A stretch of 64,000 nt of DNA from Egibacteraceae bacterium (GCA_030446745.1 JAUJMS010000007.1:6108-70107), one strand, 5' to 3'. Positions 27,574 to 36,122 are shown, numbered from the stretch's first letter. Numbers and translations are program-made. The notes: generated by a model from the sequence alone, not told the origin.

Positions 27574-27711
27574 ATGCAGACGTGGGAGTACGCCACCGCG
27601 CCGCTGATCAGCCACGCCCTCCAGGAGATCCTGAACAACTGGGGCGACGAGGGCTACGAGCTGGTCACCGTCGTCGACAACGTCGCCTACTTCAAGCGGC
27701 CGAAGGCGTGA
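27574..27711 (+). CDS. DUF4177-like 45-residue protein
   Basis: A complete 45-residue protein: MQTWEYATAPL at the start, LNNWGDEGYELVTVVDN in the middle and VAYFKRPKA at the end. This pattern is that of the small DUF4177-type proteins found between WhiB/ArsA genes and RidA in actinobacteria. No function is known. It is too short for standard length cut-offs but has clear GC third-position coding bias. Its stop overlaps the GTG start of ridA (GTGA), so the two are coupled. Confidence 0.85.
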   Translation: MQTWEYATAPLISHALQEILNNWGDEGYELVTVVDNVAYFKRPKA

Positions 27712-28184
27712 ACGGGGCGACAGGGTCGCCCGACGAGCGGCTGGCCGCCCTGGGGATCGACCTGCCGGAGGCGCCGGCGCCTGCCGCGGCGTACGTGCCG
27801 TTCGTGCGCACCGGCGACCTGCTGTTCACCGCCGGGCAGGTCGCCGTCGGCGACGGTGGCCTGGTCGCGACCGGCAAGGTCGGGGCGGGGGTCGACACCG
27901 AGACCGCGGTGCGCTGCGCCCGCCAGTGCGCGATCAACGTGCTGGCACAGCTCAAAGCCGCGCTCGGCGACCTGTCGAAGGTGCGGCGGGTCGTCAAGCT
28001 GACCGTGTTCGTCTCGAGCGACCCGGCGTTCACCGAGCAGCACATCGTCGCGAACGGGGCGTCGGAGCTGTTCGCCGACGTCTTCGGCGACGCGGGGCGC
28101 CACGCCCGCTCCGCGGTGGGGGCGCCGGCGCTGCCGCTCGACACCCCCGTCGAGGTCGAGGCGATCGTCGAGGTCAGGCCGTAA
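27708..28184 (+). CDS. ridA: RidA family reactive-intermediate deaminase-like protein
   Basis: A 158-residue YjgF/YER057c/UK114 protein. It begins DERLAALGIDLPEAPAPAAAYVPFVRTGDLLFTAG and contains ETAVRCARQCAINVLAQLKAALGDLSKVRRVVKLTVFV and RSAVGAPALPLDTPVEVEAIVEV. The arginine of the C-terminal GxxRSAVG motif needed for imine hydrolysis is present (ARSAVG). RidA proteins hydrolyse 2-aminoacrylate and similar imines; this longer, LGIxLP type is a subgroup whose substrate is less certain. GTG 27708 overlaps the upstream DUF4177 stop. Confidence 0.95.
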   Translation: MNGATGSPDERLAALGIDLPEAPAPAAAYVPFVRTGDLLFTAGQVAVGDGGLVATGKVGAGVDTETAVRCARQCAINVLAQLKAALGDLSKVRRVVKLTVFVSSDPAFTEQHIVANGASELFADVFGDAGRHARSAVGAPALPLDTPVEVEAIVEVRP

Positions 28185-28243
28185 CGCGTCGCATCGTCGC
28201 GTCGTCGCGGGGCGGCTCAGCGCGTGGAACCCCACGCCCGCGG

Positions 28244-28903
28244 TCACGAGAGCAGCGGCAGGCGTGCCGCATCGGCGCCGAGGGCCGTGCGCTCCGCCTC
28301 GTGCAACGCGCGGCGGCCGGTGCCGACGCGGGCCCAGGTCTCGTCGTCCCACGGCACCGGGACCGGGCGGCCGAGCAGACCGTCAAGCGTGCGGCGCACC
28401 AGGGCGAGCGGCGCGGCGCCGGGTCCTGGCCGGTCGAGGCAGACCACGAGGTCGAGGTGGTGGACCGCAGCCTCCACGCCGAGCGTTGCGACAAGGTCGC
28501 GGGCCTGCAAGACGTGGCCTTGCGTCACGAGCAGCCGATCCGGCGGCGTGGACTCGGCAAGTGTCAGGACGGCCGCGGTCGTTTCACGGTAGGTCTGGGT
28601 CAGATAGTCCAGTCGCCAGGCGCTGGCCATCGTCCGCGTCGCGCGCAGCGCCCGCGACTCCGGGTCCTTGCCGGACGGCGAGTCGACCCAGTAGGTCACC
28701 GCGTCGCGGTCCGCGGGACCCTGTGCCGGGGTCGCGAGCGCGACGAGGGCGCGTTGGGCGTCGCCGAGCAGATGGAAGACCAGGTCGCGAACGGCCCAGC
28801 CGGCGCAGCCTGTCGGCTGCCATGACGCGGCCTCGTCCAGCGAGCAGGCGATCTCGCAGAGATCGCGGTAGGCGATCCGGGCAGCGGCCAGCTCGCCGGT
28901 CAT
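28244..28903 (-). CDS. DinB/MDMPI-like maleylpyruvate isomerase family protein
   Basis: A 219-residue four-helix bundle protein of the actinobacterial maleylpyruvate-isomerase N-terminal type. The pattern is WQPTGCAGWAVRDLVFHLLGDAQRALVAL (about residues 28-56, with a metal-type His), then a long helix and EAAVHHLDLVVCLDRPG (second His pair) and a C-terminal helical part ending ALGADAARLPLLS. Members may use mycothiol as cofactor; the substrate is unknown. ATG 28903 immediately follows GGAGG, an unusually short spacing, so the true start might differ slightly. Confidence 0.8.
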   Translation of the reverse strand: MTGELAAARIAYRDLCEIACSLDEAASWQPTGCAGWAVRDLVFHLLGDAQRALVALATPAQGPADRDAVTYWVDSPSGKDPESRALRATRTMASAWRLDYLTQTYRETTAAVLTLAESTPPDRLLVTQGHVLQARDLVATLGVEAAVHHLDLVVCLDRPGPGAAPLALVRRTLDGLLGRPVPVPWDDETWARVGTGRRALHEAERTALGADAARLPLLS

Positions 28904-28923
28904 CCTCCACGCTGCGGCACCGG

Positions 28924-29364
28924 TCAGCTGCGTCCGCTCACGTACTGCTCGAGGGTCTCGTTCTCGACCTCGAGCTCGTCGAGGCGCAGCTTGACGATGT
29001 CGCCGATCGACACGATGCCCGCAAGCCCGCCGTCGGAGAGGACCGGCACGTGGCGGATCCGGCGCTGGCTCATGACGGCCATCAGCTCGTCGATCGTCGT
29101 CTCGCGTTCGCACGTGACGACGTCGGTGCTCATGACGTCGGCGACGCCGCGTTTCACCGCGGCCGTCCCGAAACGCGCGAACGCGCGGACGACATCGCGC
29201 TCGGACACGATTCCCTGCACCGCCCGGCCGTCGTCGGAGACTACGAGCGCCCCGATGCTGTGCCTGCTCAGCGCCTCGGCTGCCGCGAGCAGCACCGCGT
29301 CGCGAGGGATCGTGACCACGGCGACACCCTTGCGTTCGAGGATGGCCGAAACCCGTAACGACAC
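28924..29364 (-). CDS. two-CBS-domain protein
   Basis: A 146-residue protein made of two CBS domains (about residues 5-60: VSAILERKGVAVVTIPRDAVLLAAAEALSRHSIGALVVSD; about 75-135: VADVMSTDVVTCERETTIDELMAVMSQRRIRHVPVLSDGG). The pair forms a Bateman module that binds adenine nucleotides and regulates partners. It is an orphan module with no attached enzyme. GTG 29364 is preceded by GGGAGGTGAGGAC, a strong ribosome site; a longer start at 29427 adds unrelated residues. It lies between the DinB-like gene and selB on the same strand. Confidence 0.92.
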   Translation of the reverse strand: MSLRVSAILERKGVAVVTIPRDAVLLAAAEALSRHSIGALVVSDDGRAVQGIVSERDVVRAFARFGTAAVKRGVADVMSTDVVTCERETTIDELMAVMSQRRIRHVPVLSDGGLAGIVSIGDIVKLRLDELEVENETLEQYVSGRS

Positions 29365-29475
29365 GTCCTCACCTCCCTTGGCCGCAACGTTCGCCGCAAC
29401 CGGCAGCGGCGTCAAGCACCTGCCCAACGTTCGTGTCGGCGTCGCGAACGGTTGCCTGCGAGTTTGGCCTGTCGG

Positions 29476-31386
29476 TCAGGCGACGACGTCGCGGACGTCG
29501 CCGCGCCGGCGGGTGTGGCCGCGGCGGTCGAGCTCTTCGAGCAGCGGCAGCGCGAACTTGCGGCTGGTGGCGAGCACGTCCTTCGCGCGCGACGCGGTCA
29601 GCGCGCCCTCCGCCTGGTAGGCGGCCCGCAGCGTCGCCACCGCCTGGTCGACTGCGGCGGCGGTCATGGCGAGGTCGGGTCCGAGGCGCACGATCGTGCC
29701 CGCCGCCTCCAGCTCGCGTACCAGCGCGGCGGATGCGCCGGCCCCCTCGGCCGCGGCGCGCAGGCTCGGCGGACGCAACGGTGCCGCGTCGAGGGCGGCG
29801 AGCAGCGCGTCGCGGGCGGCGCGTTGGCCGGAGTCAAGCCGCACCGCGTGGCCGGGATCGCGCACGCCTGGACCGTCCGCGACGACGCGCCCCAGCCGCA
29901 CGAGGACGTCGAGCAGCGGACCGGCCAGGAGTGCGGGGCAGCCGGCGGCGACCGCGGCGCGCAGCGCGACGTCCTTGGGGGCGACCCGGTCGACGGGGTG
30001 CGCGGCGTGGTGGGCGCGCAGCGCGTCGCTGACGGCGGTGAACCACCGGCTCGCCGCCCGCGGGTGAGCCCAGGCGCCGCCGAGTGGGACCAGGCCGGTC
30101 GCCGCCGCGGCGGCGGCGTCCGCCGACAACCCCACGGCGGCGGCTGCGCGGGTGGCGTCGGCGGCACCGCGCTCGCCGACGTGCAGGACGAGCAACGCCG
30201 CCCGGTCGCTGCCGCGCAGCGCGGTCAGCCGCTCGCGGAGGGCCTCCGCGCGTGCCGCCCGCGCCGCCGCGCCCCGCGGTCGGGGCGGGTCCGGGTCGAC
30301 GACGGCGCCGCCGCCGACGGTGGCCTGGCGTCCTGCCTCGCGCAGGACGAAGCGGTCGCCGGCGGTCAGGGGGGCCGGCCGGTCCAGCATGATGCGGGCG
30401 AATCCCTCGCCGGTCACGGTGCCACCGCGCAGCGGCGATACCCGCACGGGCCACTCGCCGGACCCGGCGTGCAGGTGCCAGGCCCCCCGGCGCGCGATCG
30501 CACGCCCCGGCAACGCGCGCACCCACGCGTCGAACGCTGTGACGGCGAGCCATTGCGGGTCGCGCCCGACCGCGTCGCCACGGGCGACGGCGTTGCGGTC
30601 GACGCCGGACAGGTTCACCGCCACGCGGCTGCCGGGGGCCGCGGCAGGCACTGTGGCCTGCAGCGACTGCAGCCCGCGGACGCGCGCGACGCGACCGGCG
30701 GGAAGAACCGCGACCTCGTCGCCGGCGCGCAGCGTCCCACCGGCGAGGGTGCCCGTCACGACGGTGCCGGCGCCGCGGACGCTGAAGGCACGGTCGACCC
30801 ACAGCCGCGGGCGGTCGTGGTCGGCCGCCGCCGGCGCGGCCGCGACGACGGCCGCCAGCTCGGCGACGAGCTGCGGCAGGCCGGCCCCGGTTGTCGCGGA
30901 CACCGCCACGATCGGCGCATCGGCCAGGACGCTGCCCGCGAGCGCCTCACGCACCAGCTCGGCGGCGACCTCGACCGTGTCGGCGTCGACGGTGTCGGTC
31001 TTGGTCAACGCCACCACGCCATGCGACACGCCGAGCACGTCGAGGATCTCGAGGTGCTCCTGGCTCTGGGGCATCCAGCCCTCGTCGGCGGCGACGACGA
31101 ACAGCGCCAGCTCCACCGCGCCGGCGCCGGCGAGCATGTTGCCGACGAAGCGCTCGTGGCCGGGCAGGTCGACGAAGGCGACGGTCGGGGCGCCCGGGGC
31201 GTCCAGCCGCGTCCACGCGAAGCCGAGGTCGATCGTCAGGCCGCGGCGGCGCTCCTCGGCGAAGCGGTCCGGCTCCATGCCGGTCAGCGCCCGCACCAGG
31301 CTCGACTTGCCGTGGTCGACATGCCCGGCGGTGCACACGACGTGCATCGCGGCGCCCGGCGGCGGGGCCGGTCCCGAAGCGGTCAT
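29476..31386 (-). CDS. selB: selenocysteine-specific translation elongation factor SelB
   Basis: A 636-residue EF-Tu-like GTPase that delivers Sec-tRNA to UGA codons that have a SECIS hairpin. G1 is AGHVDHGKSSLVRAL (about residues 20-34), the G3 region is VDLPGHERF, and G4 is LTKTD. SelB character is shown by the GLTIDLGFAW switch, domains II-III (GAGTVVTGTLAGG, GRDPQW) and a C-terminal winged-helix array (RAARDALLAALDAAPLRPPSL, SRKFALPLLEELDRRGHTRRRGD) that reads the SECIS. ATG 31386 overlaps the selA stop (ATGA). M14 is an alternative start. A selenoprotein candidate lies 31 kb away at 62656. Confidence 0.97.
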   Translation of the reverse strand: MTASGPAPPPGAAMHVVCTAGHVDHGKSSLVRALTGMEPDRFAEERRRGLTIDLGFAWTRLDAPGAPTVAFVDLPGHERFVGNMLAGAGAVELALFVVAADEGWMPQSQEHLEILDVLGVSHGVVALTKTDTVDADTVEVAAELVREALAGSVLADAPIVAVSATTGAGLPQLVAELAAVVAAAPAAADHDRPRLWVDRAFSVRGAGTVVTGTLAGGTLRAGDEVAVLPAGRVARVRGLQSLQATVPAAAPGSRVAVNLSGVDRNAVARGDAVGRDPQWLAVTAFDAWVRALPGRAIARRGAWHLHAGSGEWPVRVSPLRGGTVTGEGFARIMLDRPAPLTAGDRFVLREAGRQATVGGGAVVDPDPPRPRGAAARAARAEALRERLTALRGSDRAALLVLHVGERGAADATRAAAAVGLSADAAAAAATGLVPLGGAWAHPRAASRWFTAVSDALRAHHAAHPVDRVAPKDVALRAAVAAGCPALLAGPLLDVLVRLGRVVADGPGVRDPGHAVRLDSGQRAARDALLAALDAAPLRPPSLRAAAEGAGASAALVRELEAAGTIVRLGPDLAMTAAAVDQAVATLRAAYQAEGALTASRAKDVLATSRKFALPLLEELDRRGHTRRRGDVRDVVA

Positions 31387-32729
31387 CCGGCGGCGGCGGT
31401 GAGGCGCTCGGCGACGACCTGATCGTCGGCCGGGTCGACCGTACGCAGGTCGACTTCGACGGCGTCGTCGGCGACGCGCACGACGATCGGTGGCGCACCG
31501 TCGCGCAGTTCCCGTGCGACCTCGTCGGGCCGCGGGCAGACCAGCCGCACGACCGGCGAGGCGACGCCCTGGCCCGGCGCGCTGCCGCCGCCCACGAGGG
31601 TGACGCCCTCGGTCACGGTGCCGCCGACGCGGTCGGCCAGCGCGGCGGCGCGCCGGTCGAGCGCGGCGCGGTCGGCGCGCAGCGCCGCCCAGACGGGCAC
31701 CTCCTCGACGGCGCCGCGCAGGTGCGCCTCGAGCGTGGCGACGAGCGCGGCCACGCGCAGCTTGTCCAGCCGCAAGGCCCGCGCGAGCGGGTGCCGGGCG
31801 CACGACGCGACGAGGTCGATCCGGCCCACGACCAGGCCGGCCTGCGGGCCGCCGAGCAGCTTGTCGCCGCTGCAGATCACCAGGTCGGCGCCGTCGCGCA
31901 GCGACGCGGCGACGCTCGGCTCGCCCGCGAGTGCCCGGTCGGAGGCGTCGTGCAGCAATCCGGAGCCGACGTCGTGGACCAGCGGGACGCCATGGTGGCG
32001 GCCGGCGACCGCGGCGAGCTGCGCCACGTTGGCCTCCTCGACGAAGCCGCTGATCCGGTAGTTCGACGGATGGACCTTCAGCAACAACGCGACGTCCGAG
32101 CCGGCGTGGTAGTCGCCCGCGCGGGTGCGGTTGGTGGTGCCGACCTCGACCAGCGTCACGCCGGCGGCGGCCATGATCTCGGGCAGCCGGAACGAGCCGC
32201 CGATCTCGACCAGCTCGCCGCGGCTGACGAGCACCTCACGGCCCGCGGCCAGCGCGGCGAGGACCAGCACGAGCGCCGCCGCGGCGTTGTTCACCGCGAT
32301 GCCCGCCTGGGCGCCGGTGGCCTCGGCGAGCAGCGGTTCCAGCCGCGCCCCGCGCGCGCCGCGGGCCCCGGTCGCGAGGTCGTACTCCAGGTCGCAGTAG
32401 CCGGCGGCCTCGTCCACGGCGCGGCGTGCCGCCTGCGACAGCGGCGCGCGTCCGAGGTTGGTGTGCACGACGACCCCGGCGGCGTTGACCACGCGCCGCG
32501 GCGGCCCCGGGCGCCGGGCGGCGAGGTCGGCCCCCGCCGCCGCGACGAGGTCCTCGACAGCGGGGACGTCGCCGCGGCCTTCCATCACCGTTGCGCGGGC
32601 CCGGTCGACCGCGGCGCGCAGCGCATCGGTGGCGGCGGCGCGGCCGTGAGCGCTCACGAGCTGCGGCGCGGCCGCGACGAGCGCGTCCACGCGAGGCAGC
32701 GCGGCGAGCGCGACGGGGCGTGCGGTCAC
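31383..32729 (-). CDS. selA: L-seryl-tRNA(Sec) selenium transferase SelA
   Basis: A 448-residue PLP enzyme that converts Ser-tRNA(Sec) to Sec-tRNA(Sec) with selenophosphate. It has the SelA N-terminal domain (ALPRVDALVAAAPQLVSAHG), RVVNAAGVVVHTNLGRAPLS, VNNAAAALVLVLAALAAGREV and the PLP lysine Lys290 in CSGDKLLGGPQAG. The C-terminal part ends VVRVADDAVEVDLRTVDP. Length and motif order are normal. It is the first gene of the selA-selB operon. Neither selD nor a tRNA-Sec gene is adjacent. Confidence 0.97.
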   Translation of the reverse strand: MTARPVALAALPRVDALVAAAPQLVSAHGRAAATDALRAAVDRARATVMEGRGDVPAVEDLVAAAGADLAARRPGPPRRVVNAAGVVVHTNLGRAPLSQAARRAVDEAAGYCDLEYDLATGARGARGARLEPLLAEATGAQAGIAVNNAAAALVLVLAALAAGREVLVSRGELVEIGGSFRLPEIMAAAGVTLVEVGTTNRTRAGDYHAGSDVALLLKVHPSNYRISGFVEEANVAQLAAVAGRHHGVPLVHDVGSGLLHDASDRALAGEPSVAASLRDGADLVICSGDKLLGGPQAGLVVGRIDLVASCARHPLARALRLDKLRVAALVATLEAHLRGAVEEVPVWAALRADRAALDRRAAALADRVGGTVTEGVTLVGGGSAPGQGVASPVVRLVCPRPDEVARELRDGAPPIVVRVADDAVEVDLRTVDPADDQVVAERLTAAAG

Positions 32730-33036
32730 GACGTCATGCTAGGAGGCCGCCCGCCCGGTGGCGACGTGACAACGCCGGTTCACCTGGTTGACAGCACCGA
32801 AGGGGTGGCGTTCCGCCTGGTCGTAGCGGCGTGAACGGCTGGCAGACCCGCGACGATGCACGTAGAGGCGTCCACGGGCGGGAGGACTAACGGCGGCTGC
32901 GTCCTGCCACGGCTGATGCCGGCTGTCGTCCGGCTCGGTAGGTGCGGGGACGGCACGTACCGGTGGTTGCTACAGCCGTACCTCACCTTCGCAACCGTGA
33001 GAGACGGGCCGTTGGAGCGTGCTCGCTCCTCGTCGC
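32730..33036. other. 307-bp intergenic region upstream of selA
   Basis: Noncoding stretch between the selA start and the convergent end of the membrane protein gene at 33037. It should hold the selAB promoter on the minus strand, but no convincing -10/-35 pair was seen. A plus-strand TTGACA occurs at 32789-32794 without a good -10. I looked for a tRNA-Sec (90-100 bases, anticodon TCA, T-loop TTCGA) and found none here. Confidence 0.5.
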
Positions 33037-33612
33037 CTATTGCCCCACTTGCTCGGCGCGTGGGTCAGGGCCGGTGCGGGTGACGTCGAGGGCACATGCG
33101 AAGTCGACCTTCGCCGACCTTGCAGGCAGCCAGCGATACTTGTAGGTCATCGTCGCCGTGAACCGACCGACGTTCCCCTGGCTTTGCGGCTTCACAGCGA
33201 CGAGCACGCGGTATGGCGGCACCCGCTGTCCCCGTCCCAGCTCGAACCCGGCCGTCACCTCTTCTGGCTGGTCAAGGTCGGGCCATCGGTCGTAGACGCC
33301 GGCCCCCACGATGTAGTACGGGCTGCTGGGGGATACCGCGAAGAGCATCGCCTCGACGTCGTCGTTCGTCGACAGCGACATCTTTGTCACCTGCACCGGC
33401 CAACGACCCGCGTCGTCTCGCACCACCACGTCTCCGCAGACATAGGTGTTGTCGACGTGCGCCTTGAATAGGCCCTTCTCGCTTCCGGAGAAGGACGGGC
33501 GCGGCCACGGCTGCCAGACCAGATAGCCGACGATGACAGCGGCGACCGTCAGCAGGACGCGGAGTAGACGAGTCTTTGGGCGCCGCGCTGGCGTACTCGC
33601 ATCGGTTGCCAT
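33037..33612 (-). CDS. hypothetical single-pass membrane protein
   Basis: A 191-residue protein with a basic N-terminus followed by one transmembrane helix (about residues 17-33: LLRVLLTVAAVIVGYLVW) and an extracytoplasmic domain rich in aromatic residues and beta-type patterns (VDNTYVCGDVVVRDDAG, PYYIVGAGVYDRWPD, VGRFTATMTYKYRWL, KVDFACALDV). The two cysteines of the exported part may form a disulfide. No family was recognised. Base composition is slightly lower in GC than the neighbours, and the gene stands alone, so recent acquisition is possible. Confidence 0.7.
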   Translation of the reverse strand: MATDASTPARRPKTRLLRVLLTVAAVIVGYLVWQPWPRPSFSGSEKGLFKAHVDNTYVCGDVVVRDDAGRWPVQVTKMSLSTNDDVEAMLFAVSPSSPYYIVGAGVYDRWPDLDQPEEVTAGFELGRGQRVPPYRVLVAVKPQSQGNVGRFTATMTYKYRWLPARSAKVDFACALDVTRTGPDPRAEQVGQ

Positions 33613-33706
33613 CGACGGAGGGTAACGGCGGTACGTGACGGGGCAGGTCGGCCCGCCGCGGGTCGCGGCGTTACTGCACCCGACTCAACTGGTGTCACGA
33701 CGTTCG

Positions 33707-34366
33707 CTACGAGGCAGGGTCGGCGCGTCCCGCGAGGTGCTGCGCCGCCGGGCGCGTCAGCGTCACCGTCCGCGGCTCGACGGTCATGGGCGACAAGGCG
33801 AAGGTGACCCGAACCGGCTCGGCGGCGAGCAGCCGCGCGAGCCGGCCGAGCGCCTCGCCGACGGGCTCGGGCGGCGCGGCCGGGTCGGCGTCGGCGTCGA
33901 GTGCGTCCAGGACGGCCGCGAGCGCGCGTTCCACGACGAGGTCGCCGTCGGCCGTGACGAGTTGCGCGTCGACCGCACCGGGTGACCGCTCCAGCAGCAG
34001 GGTTACCGGGTCACCGCCGTCGAACTCGGCGAGGTGGAGCGCGACGGCGTCGGTTTCCTGCCCGGGCTCCGCGGCGACGTCGAGCGCGCGCGCGGCGGCG
34101 TCGACGGCCGCCTGCAGCGCGGCGAGCAGTTCCAGCGCGAAGCGCAGCCGCAGCCGCCCCGTTCGCGCGACCGATCCGTCCACGGTCACGCGCAGCGCGC
34201 AGGTCTCGGCCTTGCGGATCTGCTCGCGGATCTGCGCCTCGCGCTCCTGGAGCGTGTCACGCATCAGGCGCAAGCCGGCGTGCTCGGCCACGAGCGGCTC
34301 CTCGAACGCCTGGAGCGCGCGACCGAGCTCCGCCAACTGTTCATGGAGCGCGTCGGTACCGCTCAC
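33707..34366 (-). CDS. hypothetical protein with N-terminal coiled coil, paired with DUF6932
   Basis: A 219-residue protein with no recognised family. The N-terminal 60 residues form a heptad helix (LHEQLAELGRALQAFEEPLV, LMRDTLQEREAQIREQIRKA). A beta-rich region follows (ALRVTVDGSVARTGRLRLRF), and later an acidic helical region contains PGAVDAQLVTADGDLVVERAL. The start GTG (34364-34366) overlaps the stop of the DUF6932 gene (GTGA), so the two proteins are translationally coupled and may form a complex. Function is unknown. Whether it is an antitoxin-like or effector-like partner is speculation. Confidence 0.7.
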   Translation of the reverse strand: MSGTDALHEQLAELGRALQAFEEPLVAEHAGLRLMRDTLQEREAQIREQIRKAETCALRVTVDGSVARTGRLRLRFALELLAALQAAVDAAARALDVAAEPGQETDAVALHLAEFDGGDPVTLLLERSPGAVDAQLVTADGDLVVERALAAVLDALDADADPAAPPEPVGEALGRLARLLAAEPVRVTFALSPMTVEPRTVTLTRPAAQHLAGRADPAS

Positions 34367-34842
34367 TGCGTCACCTCGACGAACCCGCACGGGTTGCCGT
34401 CGCGATCGTGGCCGAAGTAGTCCTCCCACCGTTCGACGGCGATGCGGAACGGGTTGTGCCCGGGATGGTCCGGCGGATAGGACAACACCGGGTAGACGTC
34501 GCAGTGCCAGAAGTCCTCGGTGTAGTGCCCGGCGATGAGCGTGCGCACCACGAGCTGGCGGTGGCGCGGCAGCGCGTCGAACGCCGGTCCGTCCAGCACC
34601 GTGACGACGTCGGCGTCGACAGGGTCGCGTTTGTCCGACGCGAAGCTGCCGGCCAGCCACTGGCATTCGACCGTGGCGAGCTCGAGCAGGGCGTCGTGGT
34701 GGTGGCGCCAGTAGCCGAAGATCGCCGCGCGCGTGGTGGAACCGTCGAAGGCCGCGACCAGCGCGTCGCGCACCTCGTCGGGCGACGCGGCGTGGCGCCC
34801 CGGTGGAAGGTTGCCGTGCGCGTCGAAGCCCGGGATCGCCAT
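34363..34842 (-). CDS. DUF6932 family protein
   Basis: A 159-residue protein starting IPGFDAHGNLPPGRHAASPD, the typical DUF6932 opening. It then has TTRAAIFGYWRHHHDALLEL, QWLAGSFASDKRDPVDADVV and a tail with GHNPFRIAVERWEDYFG and NPCGFVEV. The middle segment LAGSFAS with DPVDADV resembles the GS-x-DxD arrangement of nucleotidyltransferases, an idea from pattern only. Family members appear beside small unknown genes in accessory DNA. Its stop overlaps the start of the coiled-coil gene, forming a two-gene unit. Confidence 0.8.
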   Translation of the reverse strand: MAIPGFDAHGNLPPGRHAASPDEVRDALVAAFDGSTTRAAIFGYWRHHHDALLELATVECQWLAGSFASDKRDPVDADVVTVLDGPAFDALPRHRQLVVRTLIAGHYTEDFWHCDVYPVLSYPPDHPGHNPFRIAVERWEDYFGHDRDGNPCGFVEVTQ

Positions 34843-34891
34843 GCGCGCTGCTGTGTCCGCTCGCCGGTGCCGGCAAACGGCGGTCGACGCG

Positions 34892-36070
34892 CTACAAGCC
34901 GAGCGCGCGCGAGATGACGAGCTTCTGCACCTCGCTGGCGCCCTCGACGACGCGCAGCATCCGCAGGTGACGCAGCGCCGCCTCGACCGGCCCGTCGCGC
35001 AACAGGCCCTGGCCGCCGAACACCTGCACGCACCGGTCGGCGACGAGGTACGCCCGGTCGGTGTTGAAGTACTTCACGATCGAGCTGTCGAGCATCGGCA
35101 CCGCCGCACCGCTCGCCGCCGCCTGGTCGACCGCCCACGCGAGGTGGTAGGTCAGCCAGCGCATCGCCTCGATCTCGACTTTGCACTCCGCCAGCGGAAA
35201 GCTGACCGCCTGGTTGCGGGCGAGCGGCTTGCCGAACGCGGTGCGCACGCGCGCGTGGGCGATCGCCGACTCCAGACACCACTGGGCCATCCCGAGGCAT
35301 TGCGCCCCGATGAAGGCACGCCCGGCGTTGAGAAAGCGCATCGCGGCGTAGAAGCCGAAGCCGACCTCGCCGAGCACGTGGTCGACCGGCACGCGGCTGC
35401 CGTCCAGGACGATCTCGACCGGGTGCGTGTCGGCGATCGTGTACTGCGTCTTGGTGACGGTGTACGCGTCGCGCGGCACGACGAAGGCGGTGATGCCGCC
35501 GTGCGCGCGCTTGTCGGCGTCGGTGACGGCGAACACCACCGCGAAGTCGGCGCGGTCGCCGTTGGTGATGTAGTGCTTCGTGCCGTCGAGCACCCAGCTG
35601 TCGCCGTCGCGCACCGCACGGGTGCGGATCGCCTGGGCGTCGGAGCCCGCCTCCGGCTCGGTCAGCGCGAAGCACATCGTCGCCTCGCCGCGCATCAGCG
35701 GCGTCAGGTAGCGCTCGCGCAGGTGCTCGGGCAGCTCCAGGAGCAGCGGCGTCGGCGCCGCGGGGTCGGGTGGGCCGAGCGCCGACAGGGCGAAGCGCAT
35801 GCCGCTGCGCGCCGCGTCCTCCACGAGCAGCGTCATCCCGAGGTTGGACAGCCCCCAACCGCCCACCTCCTCGGGCAGGTAGGCCGCGTAGAAGCCCTCC
35901 GCGCAGGAGCGGCGCTTGATCGCGCCCGCCGCCACGCGCATCGGTTCGGTGTGCTCGCCGCGGCCGAACTCGGCGGCGAAGCGGTCCTCGACGGGGCGAA
36001 CTTCACGCTCCAAGAACGTCGCGAACGACGCCCGCAGCGCCGTCAGCTCGTCGGAGATCGAAAAGTCCAT
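34892..36070 (-). CDS. acyl-CoA dehydrogenase
   Basis: A 392-residue flavoenzyme of beta-oxidation type. It begins MDFSISDELTALRASFATFLEREV. FAD and substrate motifs are MCFALTEPEAGSDAQAIRTRAV (about residues 132-153) and WVLDGTKHYITNGDRAD. The C-terminal domain carries RTAFGKPLARNQAVSFPLAE, CVQVFGGQGLLRDGPVE and the catalytic Glu in RVVEGASEVQ, followed by ISRALGL. The family removes two hydrogens from acyl-CoA with electron transfer to ETF. It is divergent from the NUDIX gene at 36123. The specific acyl substrate cannot be read from sequence. Confidence 0.96.
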   Translation of the reverse strand: MDFSISDELTALRASFATFLEREVRPVEDRFAAEFGRGEHTEPMRVAAGAIKRRSCAEGFYAAYLPEEVGGWGLSNLGMTLLVEDAARSGMRFALSALGPPDPAAPTPLLLELPEHLRERYLTPLMRGEATMCFALTEPEAGSDAQAIRTRAVRDGDSWVLDGTKHYITNGDRADFAVVFAVTDADKRAHGGITAFVVPRDAYTVTKTQYTIADTHPVEIVLDGSRVPVDHVLGEVGFGFYAAMRFLNAGRAFIGAQCLGMAQWCLESAIAHARVRTAFGKPLARNQAVSFPLAECKVEIEAMRWLTYHLAWAVDQAAASGAAVPMLDSSIVKYFNTDRAYLVADRCVQVFGGQGLLRDGPVEAALRHLRMLRVVEGASEVQKLVISRALGL

Positions 36071-36122
36071 GCGGCATCGTAGGGGGCCGCCGCCGCGAGC
36101 CCCTCCCGTACGATGCGCGGCG

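Noticed and set aside
32730-33036. tRNA-Sec gene next to selA
   Set aside because: No cloverleaf with anticodon TCA, no GGxTTCGA T-loop and no 8-bp acceptor stem could be found in this gap or elsewhere in the window.
32856-33083. 75-residue plus-strand frame between selA and the membrane protein
   Set aside because: No ribosome site, overlaps the opposite gene, and third-position composition is not that of real genes here.
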